Below are positions 1 to 10,073 of a stretch of 64,000 bases of DNA, piece by piece. Both the position numbers and the translations under genes were made by a program. The notes beneath the pieces are model-generated. The model ran no database searches and was not told the origin of the DNA. It worked only from the letters and a program-made list of their open reading frames with translations. Position 1 is the first letter of the stretch. Every line of letters begins with the position of its first letter. Source of the stretch: an uncultured Verrucomicrobia subdivision 3 bacterium (lineage in GTDB: Bacteria; Verrucomicrobiota; Verrucomicrobiia; Limisphaerales; UBA11358); assembly GCA_903858275.1 (NCBI GenBank), contig CAIOIC010000083.1, positions 62,001 to 126,000 on the forward strand, given 5' to 3'.

Positions 1-1208
1 GCGTATTTCAGGTGCAGCGGAGTCGGATTGCCCAAGCTGGGCATTATGGAATTGGATTGAATAACCGGCGGACGGGCGGCACTGTCGGCGACAATAACTC
101 CGCCAAGGATAGTTGCCAGAATTTCCGGCACGGGTTTGCGTGAACGCTCCAATTCGGAAATGGCGGCACGCTTGACGGTTTCAAACTGCTCTTCTTTGAG
201 CGGCGGAAACTTGCCGTCCCATTGCGGATCAATCGCGTGGATTCGGTCTGGAATGGGCGGATGCGTGGCCATTGCCCCAAACATGGCAATGCCAAGACCG
301 TTGCCGAAAAACATATGACATAGATCGGGGGCGTGTTCGGATTCCAGCTTGGAGCCGAAGCTGTAACGGCCGATTTTCTGCAACGCGCCGGAAAGCCCGC
401 CGGGATTGCGTGTGAACTGCACCGACGAGGCGTCGGCCAGAAATTCACGCTGGCGGCTAACGGCGGCCTGGATCAGGCGCCCAAAGAAAACGCCAATGGC
501 TCCAAGAATGACCAGCGCCAGGCCGAAGAGGGGAAGCGCATTTCGATCGCGGCTGTTGCCGCTGCGGGTGTTCAGCAGGATGCGACCGATGGTGGCGAGG
601 CAGAGCAGTCCGAAGATGATACCAATGAGCCGGAGGTTCAGCTTCATGTCGCCGTTCAAGATGTGGCTGAACTCGTGGCCGATGACGCCCTGCAATTCAT
701 CCCGCGAGAGCAGTTCGATGCAGCCGCGCGTGACGCCGATGGCGGCATCGCCGGTCGAATGGCCGGCAGCGAAAGCGTTGATGCCGCGCTCGTCATTCAG
801 CACATACACCTGCGGCATCGGCACGCCTGCCGCGATGGACATTTCCTCGACGATATTAAGCAGCTTGCGCTCGTTGGCGTTGGTGGTGGTTTGGTTGACC
901 AGTTTTCCGCCCATTAACGTAGCCACAGCGCTGCCGCCGGCAGAAAGCTCGCTGGTCTTGTAGGCGCTGCCGAAGAAAATCACCGCCAGCACGCCGAGCG
1001 TGGCGCAGAGAAAGATTTTCGGATTCCACAAGGCGAACTGGATGGGCGCCGAATCGTAGGCATGATGCTGCTTGACCTGGATCCCGGAAAAAACCACCAG
1101 CGAAACGAAATAAACCGCCACAATGAGGAGCGTGACGGCAAGAACAAAGTAAAACACCAGCCACCTCGTGTTTCGCCGTGCCTGGTCTTGTCGCGCGAAG
1201 AAATCCAT
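1..1208 (-). CDS. M48 family zinc metalloprotease, HtpX-like (cut by window edge)
   Basis: This reading frame runs from an ATG at 1208 off the left edge, so the C-terminus is missing; about 400 residues are visible. Two hydrophobic segments lie near residues 15-40 and 62-82. The zinc site HEFSH is at about 178-182. Two further membrane segments follow, then a REFLADA motif supplying the third zinc ligand. This layout is that of the HtpX branch of M48 peptidases, membrane proteases that clear damaged membrane proteins. lemA lies 71 bp upstream on the same strand, a pairing that recurs in many bacteria and suggests co-transcription. The family is clear; the substrate is unknown. Confidence 0.9.
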   Translation of the reverse strand, partial: MDFFARQDQARRNTRWLVFYFVLAVTLLIVAVYFVSLVVFSGIQVKQHHAYDSAPIQFALWNPKIFLCATLGVLAVIFFGSAYKTSELSAGGSAVATLMGGKLVNQTTTNANERKLLNIVEEMSIAAGVPMPQVYVLNDERGINAFAAGHSTGDAAIGVTRGCIELLSRDELQGVIGHEFSHILNGDMKLNLRLIGIIFGLLCLATIGRILLNTRSGNSRDRNALPLFGLALVILGAIGVFFGRLIQAAVSRQREFLADASSVQFTRNPGGLSGALQKIGRYSFGSKLESEHAPDLCHMFFGNGLGIAMFGAMATHPPIPDRIHAIDPQWDGKFPPLKEEQFETVKRAAISELERSRKPVPEILATILGGVIVADSAARPPVIQSNSIMPSLGNPTPLHLKY

Positions 1209-1279
1209 TTCGTTAAATTGTTAAAAAGTCAAATCGTTGAACCTTAATTCCCGATTTAACAATTCAACGATTCAACAAA

Positions 1280-1888
1280 TCACGAGAATGAAACTTTCGG
1301 CGCAACCTTCTCCTCCGGCTTGTCCACAACGAACAATTCCGCCGCCACGAAGTTGAACGTGTTGGCGATGAGATTGCTCGGAAACACTTCACGGTCGGTA
1401 TTGTAGGCCATCACGGAATCGTTGTAGGCCTGGCGCGCGAAGGAGATTTTATTTTCCGTCGAGGTCAGTTCCTCGGTGAGCTGCATCATGTTCTGGTTCG
1501 CCTTCAGGTCGGGATACGATTCGGAAACCATCATCAGGCGGCTTAACGTGCCAGCCAGACCGCTTTCGGCGGCGGCAAGGTTCTTCATGGCGCCGGCATC
1601 GCCGGGGTTGCTGGCGGCTCCTTTGGCGGCGGCATAGGCGATGTTGCGCGCTTCGGTCACAGCGGTGAGCGTGCCACTCTCGTGTTTGAGATAGCCCTTG
1701 GCTGTCTCGACGAGATTGGGAATAAGGTCGTAGCGGCGCTTGAGCTGCACATCAATCTGCGCATAGGCGTTTTTATAGCGGTTGCGCATCGTGACAAGCT
1801 TGTTGTAGATGCCGATGACCATCATCGCCACGATGGCAATAAAAACAATCACGACCAGAAGAATAATTACAATGAGTCTTGCTGCCAT
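1280..1888 (-). CDS. lemA: LemA family protein
   Basis: The 202-residue product has one N-terminal membrane helix at about 5-27. The LemA signature follows: a helical stretch with YKNAYAQIDVQLKRRYDLIP, then NLVETAKGYLKHE, and a long helical core with a conserved QLTEEL region. Family members are membrane-anchored helical bundles of unknown biochemical role, often encoded beside HtpX-like proteases as here. The length matches the family (about 185-205). A palindromic element lies directly upstream at 1974-2027. The function stays unassigned beyond a likely link with the adjacent M48 protease. Confidence 0.92.
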   Translation of the reverse strand: MAARLIVIILLVVIVFIAIVAMMVIGIYNKLVTMRNRYKNAYAQIDVQLKRRYDLIPNLVETAKGYLKHESGTLTAVTEARNIAYAAAKGAASNPGDAGAMKNLAAAESGLAGTLSRLMMVSESYPDLKANQNMMQLTEELTSTENKISFARQAYNDSVMAYNTDREVFPSNLIANTFNFVAAELFVVDKPEEKVAPKVSFS

Positions 1889-1973
1889 AAATTTCCTTTC
1901 GTTAAGTTCACTGACAGTTTTACCGAATCCCGCCGCCGGGCAATGATAATTTCGCCATAAAATTGGAATTGCC

Positions 1974-2027
1974 GGTGGTGGGCGGCGCTGCTGCGCCGTA
2001 GGGCAAAGCAGCAGCTTTGCCCTACCA
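1974..2027. repeat. Two-hairpin palindromic intergenic element
   Basis: Two consecutive hairpins fill most of the gap between lemA and the L,D-transpeptidase gene. The first is a 6-bp stem (CGGCGC/GCGCCG, 1983-1988 with 1993-1998). The second is a perfect 12-bp stem (GTAGGGCAAAGC/GCTTTGCCCTAC, 1998-2009 with 2014-2025) with loop AGCA. There is no long T-run on either side, so it is more like a REP-type repeat than a plain terminator. It could still stop transcription of the L,D-transpeptidase gene. Confidence 0.65.
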
Positions 2028-2035
2028 TATTAAAT

Positions 2036-3136
2036 TCACGGCACAACTTGCACTGGCATCCCGATCCGCACGAGTTTCAACAGGTATTCCGCATCCCAAT
2101 TCGCCAGCCGAAAACACCCATGCGACTCCGTACGTCCAACTTGCTCCGGCACCGGCGTGCCGTGCAGGCCGTAGCCGGGTTTGTCGAGGCCGATCCAGGC
2201 AACACCAACGGGATTATTCGGGCCCGGCTGCAAAATCAATTTTCGTCCCAGTGCCCGCGCCTCCGATGATTCGGGAAACACCGCCGGATCAAAAGTGTAA
2301 TTGGGGTTAGGCGCAACGACAGAGACGTGCAGTTCGCCAACCGGACGTTTCTCAACTTTTGCCGCTATGCTGCAAGGACAATGAAAAAGCAGGTTGGTCG
2401 CCGCCCCAAACGCCTCCAGAAATTTCAGCGAAAGGTGGATGACCGCAAACGCCGCCCGCTCCTCCGGCTCTGGATATTTTATTTCAGGAATATTTAGAAC
2501 CGTTCCAGCCGGGACATTCGTCCAGCTCACGCCGGGATTCAGCTTTTGGATGAGCAGCGGATACGAGTGAGCCTTTTCGGCGACAAGTTCCAGAATCGTT
2601 TCGTATTCCAATGCCGATTGCTTGGATTTTTCCAGCCACGTTTTGCCAATCGGCTGCAGCCGGGCAAGATCATTGGTGGTGACGGTATAATTTGTCAGCA
2701 GCGGGACATCGAGGGTGAGCAAAGACCGGGTGTTCGTATCCAGCGAACCCGACTCCGGCAATTGCTGCATGCGCTGGAACGCAGCGATCGCTGAGCGGGT
2801 CTGCGAACCAATCGCTGAATCAATCGAACCCGGCGAAACCGCCCGCCGGGCCAAGGCAACTTGGGCCTCAAAAACATTTTGCACCGCTCGCGGAAAATCA
2901 GCCGGCGTTTGCGGCGGAATAATAATAGGTTTTAACTCCTTCTGGGGTTCTGATTTTACGGTTATCTTTGAAGCAACACCGTCCTTGGTAATATTTCGCT
3001 TGGAATAGGTTGTGTTGGTTTTGGAATGACTCCATAGCCATACCAATCCCACAATGACCGCCAACAATACCATTAGTGCTAGAATATCGCCCAAGCGACG
3101 GCGGTGACGGGAAGTAACTTTTTCTAGTATCGGCAC
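2036..3136 (-). CDS. L,D-transpeptidase (YkuD) with peptidoglycan-binding domain
   Basis: The 366-residue protein has a cytoplasmic tail and one membrane anchor at about 16-35. A PG_binding_1-like repeat lies around 90-142 (IGSQTRSAIAAFQ, then LPESGSLDTNT). A C-terminal YkuD catalytic domain carries HGTP near 325 and the catalytic SHGCFRL with Cys about 341. YkuD enzymes make 3-3 cross-links in peptidoglycan or attach proteins to it, in the periplasm. The gene stands between palindromic element 1974-2027 and a cytidylate-kinase-like gene. The assignment is firm at family level; the exact cross-linking role is not visible. Confidence 0.92.
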   Translation of the reverse strand: MPILEKVTSRHRRRLGDILALMVLLAVIVGLVWLWSHSKTNTTYSKRNITKDGVASKITVKSEPQKELKPIIIPPQTPADFPRAVQNVFEAQVALARRAVSPGSIDSAIGSQTRSAIAAFQRMQQLPESGSLDTNTRSLLTLDVPLLTNYTVTTNDLARLQPIGKTWLEKSKQSALEYETILELVAEKAHSYPLLIQKLNPGVSWTNVPAGTVLNIPEIKYPEPEERAAFAVIHLSLKFLEAFGAATNLLFHCPCSIAAKVEKRPVGELHVSVVAPNPNYTFDPAVFPESSEARALGRKLILQPGPNNPVGVAWIGLDKPGYGLHGTPVPEQVGRTESHGCFRLANWDAEYLLKLVRIGMPVQVVP

Positions 3137-3185
3137 GACGACAATTTAACCATTGCAACCAACCGACCCAAGTCCGAATTCGCAA

Positions 3186-3878
3186 TCACACTTTCAACGC
3201 GGCGTCGCCAATCAATTTCGCCGCATTTTCGGGTCCGACGCGGCTGCTATTGATGATGAGGTGATAATTCACCGGGTCATTTATCTCGGCGTTGAAGTAA
3301 GTCTTGAGGTAACGCGCCCGCGCCTGTTCTTCTTCAAGACAAAAACGCCGCGCCTCGGCTGGCGTTTTGCGGTCATCACGGCTAATCCGGTCAATCCGGT
3401 CGTCCAGCGGAGCAACGATGCGAACGTGCAAAACATGCGGCAGCTTGGCGGTGATTATATTCCCGCCCCGACCGATGAGAATGACGCCGCCGAGCTCGGC
3501 CAATTTTAACACGGTTTCCGCTGTCTGCTGAACCATTGTCTCGGCGGTTGGTCGCACCCCGAAAATATCCGCCAACGTGTCCTCAATCGCAGAAACGCGA
3601 TCCTCAGGCAAAAATTTGGCAAGATAGGCCGGCAGTTTGTGATCCGACAGCACCTTGGTCATCAGGTCGCGGTCAAAGATGGTCCAGGGAGCATTCGCCG
3701 GTGGCGCGTGTTGCTGAAGATAATCCGCCAGTTTTTCCGCGATGGAAACCGCGCCACAACCGGCTTGGCGGGAAATAGTGACTGCCCGCCGAATCTCTGT
3801 CTCCGGCGAAGTTGCTTTTACGGTGGCACCCTGACTATGGATGAAGGAGAGACAATGTTCCAAGTTCGCGTTAATCAT
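3186..3878 (-). CDS. Cytidylate kinase-like family protein
   Basis: The 230-residue protein carries the nucleotide-binding ISRQAGCGAVSIAEKLA motif at 35-51 and a later IGRGGNIITAKL segment. These match the cytidylate-kinase-like family (PF13189), which resembles Cmk but is distinct from the housekeeping enzyme. Further conserved residues include an RISRDDRKTPAEAR stretch typical of the family's lid region. No direct evidence of substrate exists; nucleotide or small-metabolite phosphorylation is a family-level guess. The gene is 50 bp downstream in the same direction as the aminotransferase gene region and could be read with its neighbours. Confidence 0.8.
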   Translation of the reverse strand: MINANLEHCLSFIHSQGATVKATSPETEIRRAVTISRQAGCGAVSIAEKLADYLQQHAPPANAPWTIFDRDLMTKVLSDHKLPAYLAKFLPEDRVSAIEDTLADIFGVRPTAETMVQQTAETVLKLAELGGVILIGRGGNIITAKLPHVLHVRIVAPLDDRIDRISRDDRKTPAEARRFCLEEEQARARYLKTYFNAEINDPVNYHLIINSSRVGPENAAKLIGDAALKV

Positions 3879-3965
3879 ATATTACCTCGTGCTTTCTTAA
3901 CCCACCTTACGCCAGCCGTTCAGAAGAATTCAAGTCAGAACCCACGATTTGAGTGATTCTTATGT

Positions 3966-4817
3966 TCAAAATCCGCCCGACTCGGCGCGCAAAATTTTGC
4001 TGTAAGCGTGGATAAGTTGCTCGACCAGCGGCGAAGACGCGATTGTAAAATGGTCGATAGACTTTACTGCAACAATTCCCAGCACGGTCTGCGTCACAAA
4101 AACACCTTCCGCCTGGCACAATAATTCCGGCGTGGCGATGAACTCCTTTGTTTTAAAACCGAGCTTCTTACAAACATCAAAAACCACCGCCCGAGTGACA
4201 CCCGGAAGTGCGCCTCGCCCGGTTGGCACAGTGCAAACCTGACCGCAGCCTATCCAGAAAATGTTTCCGCCCGCAGTCTCCACCACCTCGCCACTGGTGT
4301 TTAGTAGCAAAGCCTCGTCCGCCCCGCCCACTTCCGCCTCTGCGCGCGCCAGCACGTTGAGAATTTTGCTGGTGGTCTTGAAAGTGGCCAGCACATTTCC
4401 CGCTGGAATACGCAAAGACGAGGTAATCAAACTCAACTTCAACGGTTGCTCAGTGCTTGCCGATGGCTGCGAGTGCAGCGTCATGGCCAGCCTTGGCGTA
4501 TCCGCTCCCAGAGTCGAATAGCCACGCGCTCCCGATCCACGCGTCAGAGTCAGGCGCAGGACAGACTCCGGCATTTGATTTATCTCGATAAGCTTGCTGA
4601 CAAACTTCTGAAGCTCAACCGGTGTGAACGGCAATCTAATTTTTAGAAAATCCGCCCCAGCCGCTAGACGTTCCATGTGTTGTGCAAACCGGAACGGTTT
4701 GCCACCGGACACGCGAACAGTTTCAAACAAACCATCGCCGAGTAAAAATCCACGGTCGCTCAAGGGCACCACCGCATCCGCTTCCGGTAAAAATGTTCCG
4801 TTCAAAAAGACGATCAT
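3966..4817 (-). CDS. Class IV PLP aminotransferase/lyase, PabC-like
   Basis: The 283-residue fold-type IV PLP enzyme begins with the family's FLNGTFLPEADAVVPLSDRG start. It has the GDGLFETVRV segment and a probable PLP lysine at residue 147 in ATFKTTSK. The ADEALLLNTSGEVVE and GGNIFW segments follow. This spacing fits 4-amino-4-deoxychorismate lyase (folate synthesis) better than branched-chain aminotransferases, but D-amino-acid transaminases share these motifs. It acts in the cytoplasm. The next gene downstream is the cytidylate-kinase-like gene. The exact substrate is left open. Confidence 0.82.
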   Translation of the reverse strand: MIVFLNGTFLPEADAVVPLSDRGFLLGDGLFETVRVSGGKPFRFAQHMERLAAGADFLKIRLPFTPVELQKFVSKLIEINQMPESVLRLTLTRGSGARGYSTLGADTPRLAMTLHSQPSASTEQPLKLSLITSSLRIPAGNVLATFKTTSKILNVLARAEAEVGGADEALLLNTSGEVVETAGGNIFWIGCGQVCTVPTGRGALPGVTRAVVFDVCKKLGFKTKEFIATPELLCQAEGVFVTQTVLGIVAVKSIDHFTIASSPLVEQLIHAYSKILRAESGGF

Positions 4818-4884
4818 GGAATTTCAATTCCTAGCGACAATTAATTACGCCAAGAAAAACCAATCTGCGAGCAAAAATAAAAAC

Positions 4885-4904
4885 GGCGACCCTTACGGAT
4901 CGCC
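4885..4904 (-). terminator. Rho-independent terminator of gap
   Basis: Just after the GAPDH stop on the minus strand an 8-bp stem (GGCGATCC against GGGTCGCC, one G-T wobble) with a GTAA loop is followed by a T-rich run (4871-4883 read on the minus strand). This is a typical intrinsic terminator and separates gap from the aminotransferase gene. Confidence 0.75.
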
Positions 4905-4925
4905 ATTTTGAAATGTTACCGGAGA

Positions 4926-5999
<1,074 letters not shown>

Positions 6000-6115
6000 T
6001 TAGTTCTATTTGATAAATGGTTTGCGAAACCGAGCGAGCATTTTAGCCATGAAGTGACAACCGTCAACGAAGAATTCCTGAACTATCTTGTCAAAGCCTC
6101 GCCGGATTTTGCTGG

Positions 6116-6535
6116 TCAAGACGACCGGGGAACTGGGATACAAGACTTAAGCTGAACGTCAATCCGCATGATGTGCTGCTGAAGCCAGTTTTGCATGAAT
6201 TGATGCAGTTCCCTCATGACTTCTGAACGAAAGCCGCTGGCTTGAAACTTCTTCTTATAATCAACGACCGCTAAAAGAAATTGCCGGTGAGCATCCAAGT
6301 TTTTCGAATGCATTGGGCAGCGGTAACTTTCCATGCATTGCTCTTCCAGTTTGAAATGGTCCTGGGCGTAGCTTTCTAAATAATTAACCAAAGATAAAAT
6401 AAACTCCGTCTCCTGCAGATTGAGATTCGTCTGATCCAGCAAGCTTTCCAAGCGGTTGACGTTTTCAAACAACACCTGATGTTGTTTATCAAGCGTCTTG
6501 TGCCCGGTCGCAAAATTTTCATTCCATACCAGCAT
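6116..6535 (-). CDS. Bacteriohemerythrin
   Basis: The 139-residue protein has a single hemerythrin domain. Di-iron ligands are visible as His19 (KTLDKQHQVLFE), the HxxxE pair His60/Glu64, His76 and His83, and a final HIMRID motif. Such proteins bind oxygen at a non-heme di-iron site in the cytoplasm and serve in oxygen sensing, storage or delivery. No fused signalling domain is present. It stands alone between gap and trxB, so its partner is unknown. Confidence 0.9.
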   Translation of the reverse strand: MLVWNENFATGHKTLDKQHQVLFENVNRLESLLDQTNLNLQETEFILSLVNYLESYAQDHFKLEEQCMESYRCPMHSKNLDAHRQFLLAVVDYKKKFQASGFRSEVMRELHQFMQNWLQQHIMRIDVQLKSCIPVPRSS

Positions 6536-6590
6536 TAGGGATTTGAATTATTGCTATTATTTTTGTAGATTATATCTAAATCTTAGCGCG

Positions 6591-7526
6591 TCAACAATTT
6601 TCCGCCGCCAGAAAGCGCTCGCAATCAATCGCCGCCGAACAGCCAGCGCCAGCCGCCGTGATAGCCTGACGATAGACATGATCCGCGCAATCACCCGCCA
6701 CAAATACGCCGGGGACGTTCGTCATCGCGCCTTGCTGTGGCACGACAAAACCATTTTCGTCCAAGTTGATTTTGCCTTTGAATAAATCCGTGTTCGGCAC
6801 ATGGCCGATAGCAATAAACACGCCCGCCACCGGCAACACACTTTCCGCACCAGTCTTGAGATTTTTCAATTTCACACCGGTCACGGTATCTTTCTGAACA
6901 TCCATCACTTCAGTCACAGTTGAATCCCAAATCGGTTTAATCTTCGGATTGGCAAGGGTGCGCTCTGCCATAATCTTTGAAGCACGCAAGCTGTCGCGAC
7001 GATGCACAAGATAAACAATGGAACCAAATCGGGTCAGATATTGCGCCTCTTCACACGCGGAATCACCGCCGCCAATCACGACCAGCGGCTGATTGCGGAA
7101 CGCAGGCAATGCACCATCACAAGTCGCACAATAAGTCACACCTTTCGTTTCCAGTTCGTGCTCGCCAGGCGCGCCCAGATGTTTATGTCCCGCACCAGTG
7201 GCAATGATGACTGCCGCTGCCAAAACTTTTTCGCCGTCCACAATCAAATTAAACGGCCGTTGTGAAAAATCTACGGACTCCACGACACCAAAACTAGTTT
7301 TGGCACCAAAACGCTCTGCCTGCTTCTGCATGCGTGTCATCAATTCATAACCATCCACCCCTTCAGGGAAACCGGGGAAATTCTCCACAATGCTCGTGGT
7401 AGTCAGCAATCCGCCGGGCTGCTTGCCCGTAAGCACGAGCGGTGCAAGTTGAGCGCGGGCCGTGTAAAGCGCGGCGGTCCAACCGGCGGGACCAGAACCG
7501 ATAATAACGACTTTTTCGATAGCCAT
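6591..7526 (-). CDS. trxB: Thioredoxin-disulfide reductase
   Basis: The 311-residue flavoprotein has an FAD-binding VVIIGSGPAGWTAALYTAR start, the redox-active CATC pair (Cys133/Cys136), an NADPH-binding VVIGGGDSACEEA segment and a C-terminal GVFVAGDCAD motif. It reduces thioredoxin with NADPH in the cytoplasm. I chose the ATG at 7526 because the extra ten residues from an ATG at 7556 lie outside the conserved start. It is divergent from the beta-propeller gene. Confidence 0.96.
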   Translation of the reverse strand: MAIEKVVIIGSGPAGWTAALYTARAQLAPLVLTGKQPGGLLTTTSIVENFPGFPEGVDGYELMTRMQKQAERFGAKTSFGVVESVDFSQRPFNLIVDGEKVLAAAVIIATGAGHKHLGAPGEHELETKGVTYCATCDGALPAFRNQPLVVIGGGDSACEEAQYLTRFGSIVYLVHRRDSLRASKIMAERTLANPKIKPIWDSTVTEVMDVQKDTVTGVKLKNLKTGAESVLPVAGVFIAIGHVPNTDLFKGKINLDENGFVVPQQGAMTNVPGVFVAGDCADHVYRQAITAAGAGCSAAIDCERFLAAENC

Positions 7527-7615
7527 AGGCGCGAAAGTTAATCCGTATAGGGGCATCTGGCAAGTATGACGCGTTTAAAATTGAACTTCGTCAGCTTTGA
7601 AGATTTACTGGCGCC

Positions 7616-8728
7616 ATGAAATTGCGATTTCTCGCGCTGACGTGCTGGCTGCTGGCAGGGACTGCCTTCCCGCAGACGCCCGGCGCCGTCACCCGACTCT
7701 GGCAATTCAGCGCACCCGGCATACAAGGCAGCGAAGCCTCCCCTGCCCTCGCGACGGACGGAACCGCTTATTTCGGCACCACGCGCGGGTGGCTTTACGC
7801 AATCAAACCAGACGGCAGATTGAAATGGAAATTCAAAGCTGGACGGGAAATCAAGTCGTCACCCGCCGTAGGCGCAGATGGGACCGTGTATTTTGGCTCG
7901 CGCGACAGAAATTTATACGCCGTCAGCGAGAATGGAAAATTGAAATGGAAATTCCCCACTGGCGCATGGGTGGATTCTTCGCCCGCCATTGGCGTGGATG
8001 GGGCGATTTATTTTGGTTCATGGGATAAAAACTTTTATGCGCTAAATCCCGATGGATCACTCCGCTGGAAATTCACCACCGGCGCGCTGGTCTTCGCTTC
8101 ACCAGCAATTGACGCCAATGGAATCATCTATTTCGGCTCACATGACAAAACTTTTTACGCCCTGACACCCGGCGGACAGCTAAAATGGAAATTCCCGACC
8201 GGCCAGGAAATCGAGGCTTCACCGGCGATTGGCGATGACGGCACGATTTACTTTTCCTCCACCGACGGAAACCTTTATGCCCTTAAACCTGACGGCTCAG
8301 AACGATGGCGCTTGCACACCGGCGGCTACACCGGTTCCTCGCCGGTTTTGGATGCAGAAGGAAACCTCTATTTTTCCGCAAACAAAATCCTGACCACCAT
8401 CAGCCGGGACGGGAAAATTCGCTGGCAACAAGCCACCGAAGTCGTGACGGATGTCTCCCCTGCCGTCACGGCTGGGGGACAGGTTTATTTTTCCCAGCTA
8501 GGGTCACGCATCAGCGGTTTCCGAACAGATGGGAAATATCTCTGGGAACACAACATCACTTACAACCTCACCTCTTCGCCAAATGTGGATGCAAACGGCG
8601 TCCTTTATGTCGGTGGCGGAAACAATTTCTTCGCATTAAAACCCCTAACTAACGCCGCCCCCCCCGCGAAAAGTTCCTGGCCGTTATGGCGGGCAAACCC
8701 CCAACACACCGGGCGGGTGCAGAAATAA
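7616..8728 (+). CDS. Secreted PQQ-like beta-propeller repeat protein
   Basis: The 370-residue protein has a signal peptide (MKLRFLALTCWLLAGTAFPQ). It then shows about seven or eight repeats of roughly 40 residues, each built on the pattern SPAIxxDGTIYFGSxDxxxYALxPDGxLKWKF. Such tandem PQQ-type blades form an eight-bladed beta-propeller. Many members lack a cofactor and act as scaffolds, as in BamB. No catalytic residues can be assigned. The repeats are also visible at DNA level as tandem 120-bp units. Export to the periplasm or outer membrane is likely; the role is unknown. Confidence 0.85.
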   Translation: MKLRFLALTCWLLAGTAFPQTPGAVTRLWQFSAPGIQGSEASPALATDGTAYFGTTRGWLYAIKPDGRLKWKFKAGREIKSSPAVGADGTVYFGSRDRNLYAVSENGKLKWKFPTGAWVDSSPAIGVDGAIYFGSWDKNFYALNPDGSLRWKFTTGALVFASPAIDANGIIYFGSHDKTFYALTPGGQLKWKFPTGQEIEASPAIGDDGTIYFSSTDGNLYALKPDGSERWRLHTGGYTGSSPVLDAEGNLYFSANKILTTISRDGKIRWQQATEVVTDVSPAVTAGGQVYFSQLGSRISGFRTDGKYLWEHNITYNLTSSPNVDANGVLYVGGGNNFFALKPLTNAAPPAKSSWPLWRANPQHTGRVQK

Positions 8729-9115
8729 TTACTCCAGTTTTTCACGCCCCCCATAGCCGGTATCGAGGTCGTGCCAAAACTCGATGTCATCCTCGTCGGA
8801 TTCCCAGCAGAGAAAAACCTCCTTGCCGCCAACTAGCGCAGGGAAATCCAGCAAGCCCCTGTCGGGATCTTTGATAATAATCTGACGACGTTGAAATTCT
8901 GTAAGCACGGCCTGCATTCCAGCCAGCGCGCGTATCCAATTATTCACCGTCGCCCCCCCGGTATCATGCCCAGGTTCGGTGAGGCCGCCCAACCGCTTCT
9001 CGACACGCTCAAGATCAGCGCGGAGCCGATTGACTTCGGCGAGCCATTGACGCAACTGGGGGAGTAAAGCCCGCGCCTCTTCCCGCGTGTAATGTTTTTC
9101 ATACCGGTATTTCAT
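8729..9115 (-). CDS. DUF2203 domain-containing protein
   Basis: The 128-residue protein (start ATG 9115, MKYRYEKHYTREEA) matches DUF2203 over its full length. It has the REEARALLPQLRQWLAEV helix, a central GATVNNWIRALAGMQAVLTEF segment, a KDPDRGLLDFPAL segment and the acidic LCWESDEDDIEFWHDLDTGY tail. Nothing is known of the family's function. A longer frame from 9154 exists, but its added residues show no conservation pattern. It is convergent with the beta-propeller gene, the two genes abutting at 8728/8729. Confidence 0.85.
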   Translation of the reverse strand: MKYRYEKHYTREEARALLPQLRQWLAEVNRLRADLERVEKRLGGLTEPGHDTGGATVNNWIRALAGMQAVLTEFQRRQIIIKDPDRGLLDFPALVGGKEVFLCWESDEDDIEFWHDLDTGYGGREKLE

Positions 9116-9188
9116 GGCATAAAAAGACCGTTCGCGGGGCTGTTGGGCAACCACCGCGAACGGCTGTAAATCACATGGCGTTGACAGA

Positions 9189-9290
9189 TTACTTCTGCCA
9201 GGTGCGCTTCTTGTGACGATTCAAGCGCAGCTTCTTGCGCCGTTTGTGTTTGTTAATTTTTGCCTTGCGGCGTTTTTTCAATGATCCCAT
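9189..9290 (-). CDS. AURKAIP1/COX24-type basic peptide (ribosome-associated)
   Basis: This 33-codon frame is read from ATG 9290 to TAA 9189. The peptide is mostly Lys and Arg, beginning [19 protein letters not shown] and ending KRTWQK. This is the pattern of the short AURKAIP1/COX24-domain proteins annotated in many Verrucomicrobia and Bacteroidota, which are related to mitochondrial ribosomal protein mS38. A ribosome-bound structural role is inferred from that family. It sits between DUF2203 and maf on the same strand. Confidence 0.8.
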   Translation of the reverse strand: MGSLKKRRKAKINKHKRRKKLRLNRHKKRTWQK

Positions 9291-9410
9291 AAATTATTGG
9301 TCTGTTTAATTACCTTAGTTTCGCCGGATTGCCAATCAAATTATGCAATCCCCCGGGGACAGGCCGACTTGGTTACCCCTCTCTCAAAGTGAAATTACGC
9401 CAAAGCAAAT

Positions 9411-9989
9411 TCACGCTTTACTATCCCACAATTTCAGCTCCTCACGCAGTTTTTCCACCGGTAAGCCGACGACGTTGCTGAAGGAACCAGAAATTTCAGA
9501 TATGATCATCTCGCCGCCTTCCTGAATAGCGTAAGCCCCCGCCTTGTCGAGCGGATGGATGCGGTGCAGGTAATCACGGATTTGCCGCGCATTGAGCGGA
9601 TGAAACAGCACGTCGGTGCTGACGGCAAAAATGCTTTCCCGATGCGCGCGCAAGTGCATCAGACAAACACCGGTGACCACCTGATGCGTTCGCCCTTGGA
9701 GTCGCGCAATCATCCGGTGCGCTTCAGCGAGATGGCGCGGCTTGCCAAGTATCTCATTATCCATAAACACCAGCGTATCCGCGCCAATGACCAGTGCGTC
9801 CGGAATTTTCTTAGCCACGGCCCGGGCCTTGCGGTGGGCGTTGAGCTGGCAGACTTCGAGCGGGGAGAGATGTTCGTGGGCCACTTCCTCAATCGTAGCC
9901 GGCAGCACACGAAATTTTACCGACAGCAACTTCAACAATTCCACGCGACGAGGCGAAGCCGAGGCCAAAATGATTGGCGGCAATTTCAC
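9411..9989 (-). CDS. maf: Maf family nucleotide pyrophosphatase
   Basis: The 192-residue protein starts at GTG 9989 (translated KLPPIILASASPRRVELL after the initiator). The SASPRR motif, the EVCQLNAHRKARAV segment, the VIGADTLV catalytic region and the KAGAYAIQEGGEMI motif are all Maf signatures. Maf proteins hydrolyse non-canonical or modified nucleoside triphosphates and help restrain septation. A longer frame opening at 10241 would overlap aroK on the other strand and adds no conserved residues, so the GTG start is preferred. Confidence 0.92.
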   Translation of the reverse strand: MKLPPIILASASPRRVELLKLLSVKFRVLPATIEEVAHEHLSPLEVCQLNAHRKARAVAKKIPDALVIGADTLVFMDNEILGKPRHLAEAHRMIARLQGRTHQVVTGVCLMHLRAHRESIFAVSTDVLFHPLNARQIRDYLHRIHPLDKAGAYAIQEGGEMIISEISGSFSNVVGLPVEKLREELKLWDSKA

Positions 9990-10073
9990 AATCCCATCAT
10001 ACCTGAATCCCACGAACTGTCGAGAGGTTGAATTTGGCGTGCGTATAAGCTGATTTTCCGCTAATCCATCGCC

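Noticed and set aside
7616-8728. Tandem 120-bp DNA repeats as a CRISPR or satellite
   Set aside because: They are the blades of a beta-propeller protein in an intact frame with a signal peptide.
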